Positions 1 to 10,762 of a stretch of 64,000 nucleotides of DNA are shown here, in pieces. Source of the stretch: Undibacterium sp. KW1 (lineage in GTDB: Bacteria > Pseudomonadota > Gammaproteobacteria > Burkholderiales > Burkholderiaceae_D); assembly GCF_009937955.1 (NCBI RefSeq), contig NZ_AP018439.1:4402001-4466000 (forward strand). Direction: 5' to 3'. The translations under genes and the position numbers were made by a program. The notes below the pieces were generated by a model that saw nothing but the letters and a program-made list of their open reading frames with translations, searched no databases and was not told where the DNA came from. Each line of letters begins with the position of its first letter. Position 1 is the first letter of the stretch.

Positions 1-3000
1 ATTGTCAGTTGTCGCATCGTAGACTGTCGTCGCCGGATAGATGGTCTTGGTCTGACGTCCCAGTGCATCATATTCAAAGCGGGTGACGCGTTGCTCTGGA
101 CGGCCAGCAGCTTCGGTGCGGCTGGTAAGGTTGCCGAGTGCATCGTAGCTCATGCGGCTGACGAGGGCTGCGCTGACCGTTGTGCCTATCTGCAAATTGC
201 CATTGGCATCAACTGTGACGCTGGCCATGCTGACGACAGGCGAGGTTTCGCTCAATAAGCGACCAGCAGCATCGTAGTCATAGGTCCAGGTGGCACCTAT
301 TTTATTGCTATAGCTGATGCGGTTACCCAGGCCATCATAACTGAAACGCTCTGTATTGTTCAAGGCATCGGTATGGGCGATCAAACGGCCATCGGCATTG
401 TACTGGTAGCTCTGTATCTGATCTGCCGCGTCCGTTGCTGGCATGGCGCCATTTTCAGTCAAAGGATTTGGGCTGGCAAATGTAGCTGCCGGTAAGGTTT
501 TGGCATACTCGGTCGATTTGACCAGGCGACCGAGGGCATCATAACTATAGCCCTTGACATAACCGAGGGCATCAATGCTGAACAGCACGCGGCCACTAGC
601 ATCATAAACCTGGCGCTGGACATGGTCATTGAGCGGATCGGACTGCAGCAGGCTGCGCACGGTTGCTGACGACACCACTGCTGGCAGATTGGCCGCATTG
701 ATGGTGTGTGCGTAGCTGATGGTGCCGACCAGGTTGCCGTTGGCGTCGTAGCGGTTTTCTGCAACGGCACCCTGGCTGTCGATCGTGAACAAGAGCCTGC
801 CTGCAGTGTCACGGGTATAGCGCACATTGCGGTCTTGTGTACTGTCAACTTGCAACTGGCTGGCGATCTCGCTGCTGCTCAGTTGGGTATTGGCATTAGG
901 TGCGGCTATGGTATTGGCATAGGCAATACGCTGCGCCAGTTGACCATTGGCATCATAGATGTAGTGACTGACGCTGCCATCGGCGTTGACCTGGTAAGAC
1001 AGGCGGTTGGCATCGTCATAGCTCATCAGGGTGACGCGGTCGGCATCACTGGCCTGCACTGTTTCTGCTGCGGCGTTGGCGGCGATGGCATTGGCGTACT
1101 GGACCTGCTTGGTCAGGTTGCCGTTTTTGTCGTAGACCAGATGGGTAACGGCACCACTGGCATCAACACTCCAGGTGAGGCGGTTGGCGGCATCATAAGT
1201 ACGGTGGACATGGGCATCATGTGCTGCATCAGCCAAAGCTGCTGTGGCGGTTGCCAGCGCGCTGGCCGTCATCGGGGTAGTGGCAGGCAATGAGGCGGCG
1301 TAACTGACGACATCGACGACGTTGCCATTGGCGTCATAGCTGGTTTTAGTAACGGTACCGGTGCCGCTGACAACGTAAATGGGACGATTCAGTGCATCGT
1401 AGACAGTTTGCACACGCTGGTCATGGGCGGCATCTGCCACGACAGTTGGCGTGGTGCCGGGAACCCAGTTTGCCAGGTTGATTTCTTTGGCATAGCTGAT
1501 GCGTTCTGTGACGTTGCCATTGGCATCATAGGTATAGCGGGTGACGCTGCCAGTGCCATCGATGCTGAAACGGACATGGCCATCTTTGTCATACACACGG
1601 CTTTGCTGGACATCGTGCAGGCTGTCTGCCTGCGCTCTGGCAGCGACGTCGGCGATTGTTGCTGTCTCGCTTAAACCTGTCAGAGATATCGGCGTGACAT
1701 AGTTGATGACGCTGACGACATGGCCTTCATTGTCGTAAGTGTTCTTTTGAACAGCGCCACTGGCATTGATGGTGTAGACCAGACGGTTATTGCTGTCATA
1801 TACGTAGCGGGTCAGGTTGCCGTTGGCGTCGCGGGCTGCGACGACATTATTATTGTCGTCGTACTGATAGCTACGGGTAACGTTTTGACCTGCCGGGTCA
1901 GTGTGCTCGGCGATGCGGCGGCCCAGAGCATCATAGTCATATTGGACGACATTGCCTGCGGGACTGGTGACGGTCAGCACCTGGCCTCGCTGATCATAGC
2001 TGTAGCGGGTGATGGCATTAAGGCCGGTCGGATCGACGACCTGGCTGATGACCTGGCCTTTGAGATCGTAATTAGTCAGGGTGACGATACCATTGGCATC
2101 CGTCATGCTGATTTGCTGGCCTTTGGCATCGTACTGGTAGCTGGTGGTCAGCGCCAGGCCGTTGGCGTCAACTGTACGTGACAGCAAACGGTTGGCGGCA
2201 TCATAGTGGTAGCTGACCTTGTTGCCATTGGCATCAGTGGTTTCGATGAGGCGGTTGCCATGGTCATAGACATTGCTGACGCTATTCAATTCGCTGGCAG
2301 AACTCAGCAAGGCACCGTTAGTGTCGTACTGGTAGCTGGTGACATGACCATTGCCATCGGTAACGCTGCTGGTCTGGCCCTGGCGGTTATGGATGCTGCT
2401 GACCTTGACGCCTTCTGCCGTGGTGATGGTGACGCCACGGTTGGCAGTGTCGTAGGCGTAGGTCACGGCATTGCCATTACCATCGGTCTGGCTCAGGATG
2501 TGGCCTATGGCATCATAACTGATAGTGCGTTGTACATGGCTGGCATCAGTACCGCCTACGGCACGGCCCAGGCGGTCATAGCTGACCAGGCGTTCATTGC
2601 CATTGCCGTCAACTGTGCGGGTGATACGGCCAAAGGCATCGTACTCAACGCTGGAAACGACTGATGCACCCAATGGGTCTGTGGTAGAACCAATTTGCAG
2701 GCCACGGTGATCATAACGAGTCAGTTGGGTCAGGGCATGGTTGCTGTCGATGTTGACGGTAGTTGTGAGGCGCTCACCAAAGGCATCATAAGTAAAGCTG
2801 GTGACGGCACCAAGCTGATCGGTCACGCTGGCAATCTGGCCGGCAGCGTTATAACTGACGGTTGCCTGGCTATCGAGAGCGCTATTGGCAATGCCTGCCA
2901 GCGCTGTGCGCAGATTGCTGTCGACCAAACCACCATTCATACCTGTCAGGCTGGACAGGCGGCTTCCATACTGGACCGTGCTGACCAGTTGATTGAGTTG

Positions 3001-4850
3001 GTTGTATTTGCGCTCTTGTACTTCACCCAGAGCATTGACGGTGTGCGTCAGGTTGCCGCTCTGGTCATAGTAGAACAGGGTTTTATTGCCGTTCGGGTCG
3101 GTCGCACTGCTGCGGCGACCCGCCGCATCATAGGTGTAGCTGGTGCCATATTGAGCCCAGATAGCGTCGATTTGCTGCTGGCTTTGATTACCTGTCAGTT
3201 GCGCACTACCCAGACCAGACAGAGTAGCGATGACGCGGCCCAGTTGATCATAGCGCTGGTTGCTGATGCGGATGTCGCCAGTACCAGCCGCATCGATGAC
3301 TTTAATCAGGTTACCAGCAACATCGTACTGATATTGCTTTTGGGTGCCTTCGGCATTGGTGCTGGTGAGGACGCGGTTGAGGGCATCATAGGTCTGGCTA
3401 TTGGTCTGGTCTTCTGCATGGACGGCAGGACGCAAACTGGCAAGCGTAGAAGTCGCGGTGACCGGGGTTTTAGCTTTGTTGATGTAGCGTGTACTGCTGA
3501 GGGCATTGCCATTGGCATCGTAACGTATTTCGGTCAGGTAGCCTTCGGCATCGACATTGCCTACCAGTTGGCCTTTGTTGTCGTAGATGGCGTAGCTGTG
3601 CTGGTCGGCAGTATTAGCAGACGGAATCAGGCTGGCGAAGTTGCTGGCGCTGGTCACAGACGAACTGACTTTAGTGGCGTAGCGGATGACTTCGACACGA
3701 CGGCCAGCGCTGTCGTAACGGTATTGGCTGAGGTAGCCTTCTGCATCAACAGTTCCTGTGACCTGGTTGTTGAGGTCATAGAAGTAGGTCACGTTTCTGT
3801 CATCGGCATGCGCGGTCAAGACAACATCCTGGGCACGGGTGCTGACAGTGAGTGTTGCAGTGTTGATGAGCGTGGCTCTTTGGACTGTGGCGAGCAGGTT
3901 GCCCGCACCGTCGTACTGGTATTCGGTGACAGCACCGGCAGCGCTGACGGTTTTACTCAGGTGGCCTGCTGCATCATAGAAGCTGCGGCTGATGAGGTCG
4001 TTCGCTGAGCTGGTCAGCATGGGCAGCAGGTCGTAGAAGACCCGGGCTGGTACTGGTGGTGTGACTGGCGGCGTAGCAGGAGCGACACCTTGTTCTGCCC
4101 AGACGGAGGTGCCTTCTGCACCGGGTGTTTCGCCTTTGTTGAACCATTGGGCCAGCCACAGGTGGCCGTTGTAGCTGATGGTCTCTCCACCGAGATAGGT
4201 GACGCCTACTCCCCACGGGGCATAGGTGCCAGCTTCGGGTGCCTGGGCCCAGACCTGGGTTTCACCTGGGATATCACCATGAGTAGGCCAGCGTGGTGTC
4301 CAGCGTTGTCCATCATGGATGACGATCTGGCCTTCGACATATTCAGGGCCAGCGGACCAGGGTGGATTACTGCCAGCAGGCACCACTTGGCTCCAGACAT
4401 GTTCTACACCAGGTGCATAGCCAGGCGTAGTGGTCCAGTTGGCTTTCCATATCTGGCCGTCGCGAGTCACCATCTGGTTGACGACATATTCAACACCTGC
4501 CATCCACGGACGTATCGTGCCTGGTGCCGGTACTTGCGTCCATACCTTATTGACACCGGGTTCATCACCCAGCCCGGTATCCCAGCGGGCCATATAGACT
4601 TGGCCGTTGAATCTGACAGTCTGGCCTTCCATGTAATACTGGCTGGCGGACCAGGCAGCGACACTGTCGGGGGAGACGACTTCCAGCCATTTGACGGGAG
4701 TGGCATTCGGCTCACTGCCCTGGGTATCAACCCGTGCCTGGTACACCTTGCCATTGTGGGTCACCTGCTCACCCATCAAGTAGGTTGTACCCGTATTCCA
4801 TTCCGGCGTGCTGACCGTTATCGGGCCAGAAGCAGACGATGTCGCCCCCC
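1..4850 (-). CDS. Giant RHS/YD-repeat protein, downstream reading frame (3' end outside window)
   Basis: Continuous open frame to the left edge, read on the minus strand. After five chitin-binding-like modules (see 4080-4816) it encodes dozens of YD repeats of the type YDxxGxxLxxxxxxxGxxxxYxYDxxGR. This is the shell-forming repeat of RHS/teneurin polymorphic toxins, which enclose a C-terminal toxin. It continues the gene that starts at 6998; the two frames meet at a C6 run (4845-4850). One extra G on the coding strand would join them through a Ser/Gly/Thr linker. The toxin tip and any immunity gene are off the left edge. Long plus-strand open frames opposite it arise from the repeated codon pattern and are not genes. 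Confidence 0.88.
4080..4816 (-). repeat. Five tandem chitin-binding-like (CBM5/12-type) modules inside the RHS gene
   Basis: Five consecutive units of about 45-50 residues share the pattern W-x-x-G-x-x-Y-x-x-G-x-x-V-x-x-x-G-x-x-Y/W-x-A-x-W followed by a P-G turn and a final W-x-Q/E. Examples of the core are YVVNQMVTRDGQIWKA and YLGGETISYNGHLWLA. This Trp/Tyr spacing is that of ChiC/CBM5_12 carbohydrate-binding domains of chitinases. A Pro/Thr/Val linker (about 4045-4080) separates them from the following YD repeats. The fold and ligand (chitin or peptidoglycan-like glycan) are inferred from the pattern only. Confidence 0.75.
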
Positions 4851-6998
4851 AGAATTTGCCGTTGGTGCTGGTAGCACCGGCGGCGTAACCGGAGTGGTTG
4901 ACGGGGTTGTTGTCGCAGGCACAGCGACGGTATCGGTATTGCTGATCAGTTGCGCGATCTGTGTGGCAGTCAAAGGCACACTGTGCTGTATGGTCTGGAT
5001 ACGCTGCCCCAAGGCATTGTAGACATACTGGGTGACCTTACCATCACCATCGACCATGCCTTGCAGGTTGCCTGCGGCGTCGTAGATGTACAGTTGTTTG
5101 ACACCAGTTGCGTCGGTGCTGACACTGAGACGGCCAAGGGCATCATAACGGTAGCTGCTTTGCGCCTGGCCGCCAGCGATGACGGAGATCAACTGGCCTG
5201 CTGCATCATATACAGCAGTATCGATGCGGCCATTGGCCTGGGTCTGGGTGATGGTGTGGTTGGCATCATCATAGAGATTGATGCTGCTGTGCCCCAGAGC
5301 ATCGGTGGTCGACAGGACACGGCCTAAACCATCATAGGCATAGCTGGTCTGGTTATTGTCGGCATCGACTTTGAACAGGAGATTGCCACTGGCGTCATAA
5401 CCATAGCTGCTGGTGGATTGCTTGCCATCGGCGATACCATTGCCATTCGCATCAACGGCGTTATAACTGGTCATGCTGGTGAGTTGACCACGGCTGTTGT
5501 ATTGGTAGTCGGTACGGCTGGATTGTGCCGGGTTCTGGGTGCTAACCCAGGTGTCCAGCTGGGCCTGGCTCAGACTTTGGCTGGTGCTTAAGCCTGTCAG
5601 GTTGTAGCTGGCTGCCGGGTAGACGATGCTGGCAATGCGCTGTCCCAGATTGTTGTAGCGGAATTCGGTGACGCTGCCTTGGGCACTGACGACGAAACGT
5701 GGGTTCAGGTGGGCATCGTAGATGGTGCGGGTGGTCTCTGGCAGGCTGGCGGCCTGGCCACTGGTAGCAGGTGTACGGTAGACCGTGGATGTCAATACCT
5801 GGTGTTGGTCACCATAGGTGCGCTCGACACGCTCACCCAGGCTGTCGGTCTGGCTGAGCAGGTTGCCGTGGGTATCATAGGTGTTGACGGTGCTATTACC
5901 GAGGGCATCCGTTGACTGGATGAGTTTGCCAGCAGCATCATACTGGTACTGAACCTTTTGGATGACGCCATCGACAGCGGGACCGGTAATTTGGGTGAAG
6001 CGCTGTTTGTCGTCGTATGTATAGGTGTTTTTATTACCTAATGGATCAGTGACGGTGGTGGTGCGAGTCGCAAGATCGTAATTGAATGTGGTGACGCGCC
6101 CAAGTGCATCGGTCATGCTGGCGATGCGGTCTGTGCCTTCCTGTTTGATATAGGTAAAGCTCAGTTGGGTGCCATCAGTCTGGCTGATGCTATTAATGAG
6201 GTTGCTGTTGCCGACATAGGTATAGCTGGTGACATAGACTTTACCATCGGTGATGCTGTTGTCTTCAGGTGTCAGGTCGAGTTTGACCTGGGTCAGGCGA
6301 TTTTGCGCGTCGTAGCCGTAGGTGGTGTTGCTTTGGACTGTGCCGTTGGCAAGGAGGATTTTTTCTTGGGCGAGGTTAGTGCCGACATAACTGAATTCGA
6401 CTTTGTCGCCATTGGGGCTGGTGATGGAACTGAGGTAGTCGCCTGCATACGCATAGGTGGCGCTGTTGCCGTTGGCATCGCTAGACGATGTGAGGCGCCA
6501 TGTGTCGCCATGGGCGGCGTAGCTTTCTGTGCTTTGGCTGGATGGATCAGTCCAGGTCCAGCTGGTGGTACCTGCATCGTACTTCAGGGTGTCGAATTTA
6601 CCGGAACCGGCACGGGCCATATAGCTGTTGCTGGCAGCATCAAAGTCGTAGGTCTGGATGGAGTTGTCGGTACCAACGCGCTGGATGGAGCTCCCCGCCT
6701 GATTCAGTGTACCGCTGACGTTGACGAGGCGGCGGTAGCCGTTGATCCACCAGCCGTCGGCGTTGTCGTCTGTGAATGTGCCCTGGCTGTTGTAGGTGCG
6801 GATCAGAGCAAGGTCGTTGCCGCGGCTGGCAAGAAAGCCGTCTTTGTCTTGCAGGATGAGGTTGCCAGTGGCGATGTTGACGATACTCTGCTCGCCTGTC
6901 TTGCCCTGGCTGGCGGAACCTAAATTACCGCGTTGACCCAGATTAGACGACGATGCTAAGTTCAGGCCTGTGCTGTTGCCGCTGACGATCGCTACCAT
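4818..6998 (-). CDS. Giant RHS/YD-repeat protein, N-terminal part (frame ends at apparent frameshift)
   Basis: 726 codons. The start ATG at 6998 has a good ribosome site (AAAGGAAG, about 5 nt upstream). Residues 1-70 form a Ser/Gly/Asn-rich leader with no classical signal peptide. From about residue 90 come YD repeats such as YDAAGNL and YDALGR, then a Thr/Pro linker from about residue 695 that ends in out-of-frame residues and a TAA at 4818. RHS proteins are secreted or surface-displayed toxin carriers. The abrupt linker end and the intact second frame downstream show this is one gene with 1 bp missing in the G6/C6 run, by sequencing error, phase variation or mutation. The upstream 7.0-7.5 kb region is AT-rich and must hold the promoter. 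Confidence 0.88.
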   Translation of the reverse strand: MVAIVSGNSTGLNLASSSNLGQRGNLGSASQGKTGEQSIVNIATGNLILQDKDGFLASRGNDLALIRTYNSQGTFTDDNADGWWINGYRRLVNVSGTLNQAGSSIQRVGTDNSIQTYDFDAASNSYMARAGSGKFDTLKYDAGTTSWTWTDPSSQSTESYAAHGDTWRLTSSSDANGNSATYAYAGDYLSSITSPNGDKVEFSYVGTNLAQEKILLANGTVQSNTTYGYDAQNRLTQVKLDLTPEDNSITDGKVYVTSYTYVGNSNLINSISQTDGTQLSFTYIKQEGTDRIASMTDALGRVTTFNYDLATRTTTVTDPLGNKNTYTYDDKQRFTQITGPAVDGVIQKVQYQYDAAGKLIQSTDALGNSTVNTYDTHGNLLSQTDSLGERVERTYGDQHQVLTSTVYRTPATSGQAASLPETTRTIYDAHLNPRFVVSAQGSVTEFRYNNLGQRIASIVYPAASYNLTGLSTSQSLSQAQLDTWVSTQNPAQSSRTDYQYNSRGQLTSMTSYNAVDANGNGIADGKQSTSSYGYDASGNLLFKVDADNNQTSYAYDGLGRVLSTTDALGHSSINLYDDANHTITQTQANGRIDTAVYDAAGQLISVIAGGQAQSSYRYDALGRLSVSTDATGVKQLYIYDAAGNLQGMVDGDGKVTQYVYNALGQRIQTIQHSVPLTATQIAQLISNTDTVAVPATTTPSTTPVTPPVLPAPTANSGGRHRLLLAR

Positions 6999-6999
6999 G

Positions 7000-7554
7000 T
7001 AACTTCCTTTTATGTTTGAACTATTGGCATTTATTTAACGACGCCAATATCCATACAAGCGTCGTTTCTTAAAGCAATAGTCCAAACATTTAGGAATTTG
7101 TTTAGGTGAAATCGAAATAAATTGAAAATTCGTTTTTAATTCTTAAATTAAGCTATTCACATATTTATCGTTAATTAAAAACATTAAAACGCCAAAATAA
7201 CGTTCGGCGTCAAGTTTCAAGAGAAGTGAGGCGGCAATGCATAGAAAGCGTTGATAATTTAATTTTTAATGTTATTTAGGCAATTAAACGTGAAATGGAT
7301 TGAGGCAAGGCGTATGGCGGAAGAGGTGACCGCTGTGATTAAAGGAGCTGGTGCGAGTGAGGAGTCTTGATGCAGTCATTGTAGGCTTGGATTCTTACAC
7401 CATGAAAACCAAGGGCAAGACCAGCAGGTTTTATTTATCTGGTCAATGGTTTCCGGCACAGGTGGTCGGCTTCACCGGAATATGCAGCTGATCGCATATA
7501 TTTGAAATTGAAATGGATATAGGTGTCGCCAACATTCAATTCAACTAATCTCGG
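7000..7554. other. AT-rich intergenic region upstream of the RHS gene
   Basis: No supportable gene. 7020-7290 is strongly AT-rich and must contain the promoter of the minus-strand RHS gene. I could not pick a single -35/-10 pair with confidence. Confidence 0.5.
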
Positions 7555-8064
7555 CTATGTCATCTCTTTTCTCACCAATACGCTCTGCTCTATAGCCCTA
7601 ATACCAGCCTCCATTTTCTGCCTGGCAGAGGAATTAGCAGAATGCACGGTCATCTTGGGTGGCTTGAAGCCATGCAATGCAACGGCTTCCTCTATCCACA
7701 GAACTACATCATAGCCAGTGCCTCGTTGATCATTGCCCAAGTCATGTTCCAAGCTGATTTCGGCTACTGCATTAGTTTCCAGCAGGTCAATGGCTTCGTT
7801 CGGCCAGTAGACGCGTACCCAGCCTTCTGGCGTGGCGCGTTCGTCGTCCAGAAACACGCGTAGCGCAAGACAAGCTGGATCAACTGAAGTCATGGCAGTA
7901 CGAACCAGATGGTCATGGTCTAGTAAACGCTCATAATCCTTACTGCCAAATTCACGTCCGACAGGTGTGACATTAGCCCAGAAAGAATCTTCTTTTCCCA
8001 GTGCAGGACCAGGAAGCTCTTTGAGGTAATCGTCAATCAGTTGTTTCCGCGTTTTATTAGTCAT
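7555..8064 (-). CDS. Cyclic-phosphate processing receiver-domain (cREC-like) protein
   Basis: 169 aa. Residues about 65-160 match the atypical receiver-like domain predicted to process 2',3'-cyclic phosphates in RNA repair: an acidic strand end (FLDDERATP), a second acidic loop (LEHDLGN) and a late HSANSSAR motif. The N-terminal 60 residues are not recognised. The gene lies 55 bp downstream of a metallophosphoesterase on the same strand, so the two are probably co-transcribed. A role in nucleic-acid end processing is inferred from the family, not shown. Confidence 0.7.
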   Translation of the reverse strand: MTNKTRKQLIDDYLKELPGPALGKEDSFWANVTPVGREFGSKDYERLLDHDHLVRTAMTSVDPACLALRVFLDDERATPEGWVRVYWPNEAIDLLETNAVAEISLEHDLGNDQRGTGYDVVLWIEEAVALHGFKPPKMTVHSANSSARQKMEAGIRAIEQSVLVRKEMT

Positions 8065-8119
8065 GGCAAAAGCTCCCTATGCTCGGTATTGAATGTCAAA
8101 ATTGTCTTTACTTGTGAAA

Positions 8120-8905
8120 CTATTCTGAAAGTTCAATAATCAGGTTTGGGTCGAACGGACCATTCTCAGGTGTGCCCGCCCTGGTCTTATACCCGCAGGG
8201 ATTGCACACCACACGGCAATCACCGATTTGATAATTAAATGACTCATGCATATGCCCATGAATCCAGAGATCGGCCTGCGAGGCGATGTCATCCAAATTG
8301 GAGGCATAGGCCGCAGACACCATGTCACTGGCGTAGCGCTCCGAGACGGATTTCATCGACGGTGCCATATGCGTCACAACCACCGTCTTTCCGGCGAAGG
8401 GCTCCGTCAACCTTTGCTTCAACCATGATTTATGCTGTGAATGAAATTTGGCCGTGTCAGCCGATCGTAATTTGCGGTACCCGGCACCGGCCAAGCGGAT
8501 GCGCTTGTAGTCAACCATCACAGCCTCTGCCTCGCGCATGGCGAATTGCCGATCGCCATCTCCAAAAAGTCGGAAATCTGTCCACATCGTTGCACCAAGG
8601 AATCTGACATTCCCAAGAACGAATTCACTGCAGTTCAAGAAGTGCACGTTGCCAGCAACCGCACATGCAGCCTCAATATCTTCCTGCATATGCTCCAGAT
8701 GTTTGCCGTAGGATTCATGATTGCCATGTACATAGAGCACAGGAATACCCTCAAATGTCTGTGCAGCCCATTCAACCGCTTTCGCACCTGTATCAATATC
8801 TCCCGCCAGGATCACCACATCCGGGCGACTGATGGTAGGATCAATAATAGGAGCAGCTTCACGCCACAGCTCATGATGAAGATCTGATAATGGCAAAATG
8901 CGCAT
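8120..8905 (-). CDS. Calcineurin-like metallophosphoesterase
   Basis: About 261 aa from the ATG at 8905 (MRILPLSDLHHE); a start 12 nt upstream is also open. Metallophosphoesterase motifs are complete and in order: SDLHHE near the N-terminus, AGDID, HGNHE, then VVTHMAPS and IHGHMHES near the C-terminus. These residues form the di-metal site. The family contains nucleotide and nucleic-acid phosphodiesterases; no substrate can be named. It sits upstream of the cREC-like gene and diverges from an exoribonuclease-like gene, which suggests a small RNA or nucleotide processing module. Confidence 0.85.
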   Translation of the reverse strand: MRILPLSDLHHELWREAAPIIDPTISRPDVVILAGDIDTGAKAVEWAAQTFEGIPVLYVHGNHESYGKHLEHMQEDIEAACAVAGNVHFLNCSEFVLGNVRFLGATMWTDFRLFGDGDRQFAMREAEAVMVDYKRIRLAGAGYRKLRSADTAKFHSQHKSWLKQRLTEPFAGKTVVVTHMAPSMKSVSERYASDMVSAAYASNLDDIASQADLWIHGHMHESFNYQIGDCRVVCNPCGYKTRAGTPENGPFDPNLIIELSE

Positions 8906-9018
8906 GATAACTTTCAATAAATAAAATCCTCTTTGTATAACGGATGGGAATAAATCTTCCTTTAAGTGTTGAACTCGGATGTTTGAAAATAAATCTCGCT
9001 TCAGATCATTAACTACTC

Positions 9019-9492
9019 ATGAAAAAAATATTCGTCGACACGGAATTCACTGATTTCCTCGACCTGCACCTAATCAGCTTGGGCTTGGTGAGTGATGCAA
9101 GTGAGGAATTCTATGCCGAGGTTCCGTTTCCAGATGCAAGTTGCTCTGCTTTTGTACGCGAGGCAGTCATTCCGCTGCTAGGTAGGATAACTGATGCAGC
9201 TATGTCAAAAGATAGCTTATGCGAGCAGCTCCTTGCCTGGCTATCTGCAGTTCGCCCTGAGAACACGGACATCGAGATTTGCTACGACTACCAGACGGAT
9301 TGGGATCTATTTATTGATGCCATCGACTATCAGGTTCCAGCCTGGTGTCACCCGCATCTAATCGCCAGCAACATCGATGAAGTTCTGAAGTACGAGTTTT
9401 ATAAGAAGTATGATCTACCTCAACACCATGCTCTCTATGATGCCAGGGCGAATCTGGCGGCTTTTAAGGAAAGCGATAATGATCGTCTTTAA
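9019..9492 (+). CDS. 3'-5' exoribonuclease-like protein (DEDDh, Rv2179c-like)
   Basis: 157 aa. It shows the DnaQ/RNase-T-like DEDDh pattern: FVDTEFTDF at residues 5-13 (D and E), an aspartate in YDYQTDWDLF in the middle, and HHALYDARAN near the C-terminus (H and D). The short length and the phrase LISLGLVSD after the first motif fit the Rv2179c-like exoribonuclease family. It is divergently transcribed from the metallophosphoesterase at 8905, so the 113-bp gap may hold both promoters. Substrate is unknown. Confidence 0.75.
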   Translation: MKKIFVDTEFTDFLDLHLISLGLVSDASEEFYAEVPFPDASCSAFVREAVIPLLGRITDAAMSKDSLCEQLLAWLSAVRPENTDIEICYDYQTDWDLFIDAIDYQVPAWCHPHLIASNIDEVLKYEFYKKYDLPQHHALYDARANLAAFKESDNDRL

Positions 9493-9520
9493 CGCAATCC
9501 TAATAGCCTCTATTCTTCCA

Positions 9521-10027
9521 TCAACTCATCATGTCGGAAAATGCGTATTTCAATCGCATCTGGCGTTTAGTACGAAAGTCTATTGAATCTGGCGATGTCA
9601 GTATTTGACTGTACCATGCTAAGCGCTCTGTCAGAATTTTCAGCTCATCGGCAAATCGAGCATTGTTAGCTTTGGCCTCGGTAGAACTAACGAGGCCAAG
9701 TAATTGGCCCAACTTGACTGTGCCCCTGAAAAACTCCTGGCGCTCTGTCAGGTGCGAACGCAGATCATCGAGACCGTCCTTCTTGACTTTGGCGATGGCA
9801 GTTCGGAGACGATTTCTCTCATCAAGCAATAAGAGGTCGATATACCGTTCAAAATGCTCTCTCATGACCATCGACAAATCTGCATCTACAAACGAGTCGT
9901 CTATAGCGGCTTGATCAGCTAAATCCCGATGAAGTGTATCCTGACCAGACACCCTCGGGTGGTGTGGTACTTCATCAGGAAAGTGCTGATTAGGCGATGT
10001 ACGGGTGTCCAAAGTGTATTCGTTCAT
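9521..10027 (-). CDS. Hypothetical protein, charged and helical
   Basis: About 168 aa from the second methionine (MNEYTLDT); a start two codons upstream is possible. No recognised domain. Residues 50-165 are rich in Leu/Arg/Glu and look alpha-helical, possibly coiled-coil; no signal peptide or membrane segment. It follows the membrane protein gene at 10046 on the same strand with about 18 bp between, so the two are likely co-expressed. Function unknown. Confidence 0.6.
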   Translation of the reverse strand: MNEYTLDTRTSPNQHFPDEVPHHPRVSGQDTLHRDLADQAAIDDSFVDADLSMVMREHFERYIDLLLLDERNRLRTAIAKVKKDGLDDLRSHLTERQEFFRGTVKLGQLLGLVSSTEAKANNARFADELKILTERLAWYSQILTSPDSIDFRTKRQMRLKYAFSDMMS

Positions 10028-10045
10028 ATGCAAGTGCTTAGTTTT

Positions 10046-10642
10046 TTACTTCTGGTCAGGCAGCTTCTGGCCGGACAGGATCAAGCCAATCTTGTGACTC
10101 CAGTCTTCCGCTGAGTATTTGCCGACACCCATGGTGATAGAAGGTGTCTCCAGGTCATTCAGAAAAAATTGGATCTGGAAGTTGTTGGTTTTGGTGGTGA
10201 CTGCATTACCTTGCACCTTGAGCTCCTCTTTCCACAAGATCGTCCACTTGCTGACTTGTGAGAAATCAAAGACCCATACGCATTTTCCTCGAAACTTATT
10301 GAACATGATTTTCTTGGCTTCTGTGTCGAACATGACCAGGTCTGTACCACTGGAGAAACCAAATGCCTTATCCAGTCGGAAATTGCTTCCATAGGCCTTA
10401 TTGGCTGCATCAACAGCGGAGTTCATCCTGCTATTTCCACTTCGCACGAGATACATGAACCAAGCAATGAAGCCGCCTATCAGCAAGTAGGCTGTCACCT
10501 TATCATCCCAGCGTGCTTCTTCTCCTACCATTAGACCAAATGCCGCCACGACGGCAGCCAAAAAGAGCAGACTACCAAACAAGGTCGTCAGGGTGTTCGT
10601 AGAAGCAGCTGAGTTCAGATCGCTTTGGGTAGGTCGTTTCAT
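10046..10642 (-). CDS. Hypothetical two-TM membrane protein
   Basis: 198 aa. Two hydrophobic segments at about residues 19-40 and 48-66, followed by a soluble C-terminal domain (residues 75-198) with alternating beta-type hydrophobics. The pattern resembles membrane-anchored proteins with a PH-like soluble part, but I cannot assign a family. Pairs with the gene at 9521. It diverges from the XRE regulator whose operator-like palindrome lies at 10763-10788. Confidence 0.6.
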   Translation of the reverse strand: MKRPTQSDLNSAASTNTLTTLFGSLLFLAAVVAAFGLMVGEEARWDDKVTAYLLIGGFIAWFMYLVRSGNSRMNSAVDAANKAYGSNFRLDKAFGFSSGTDLVMFDTEAKKIMFNKFRGKCVWVFDFSQVSKWTILWKEELKVQGNAVTTKTNNFQIQFFLNDLETPSITMGVGKYSAEDWSHKIGLILSGQKLPDQK

Positions 10643-10762
10643 ATTAAATTTTTAACAATATCCATGCGTATTGTGGAAGATTCCCGTCAGAATCAGAATA
10701 TATCTGAAATCCAGCTAAATGTGCACTATAGTAATCATTACGTTTATTATAAGCTGTGGACT

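Noticed and set aside
706-6923. Many long plus-strand open frames opposite the RHS gene (e.g. 2695-4008, 4090-5022, 6165-6923)
   Set aside because: They mirror the codon pattern of the YD repeats (repeated Asp/Val/Gly-rich strings), lack ribosome sites and have no family signals.
1-6998. Regularly spaced repeats in the RHS gene as a possible CRISPR array
   Set aside because: The periodicity is protein-coding (YD repeats), with degenerate units and no constant repeat or spacer lengths.
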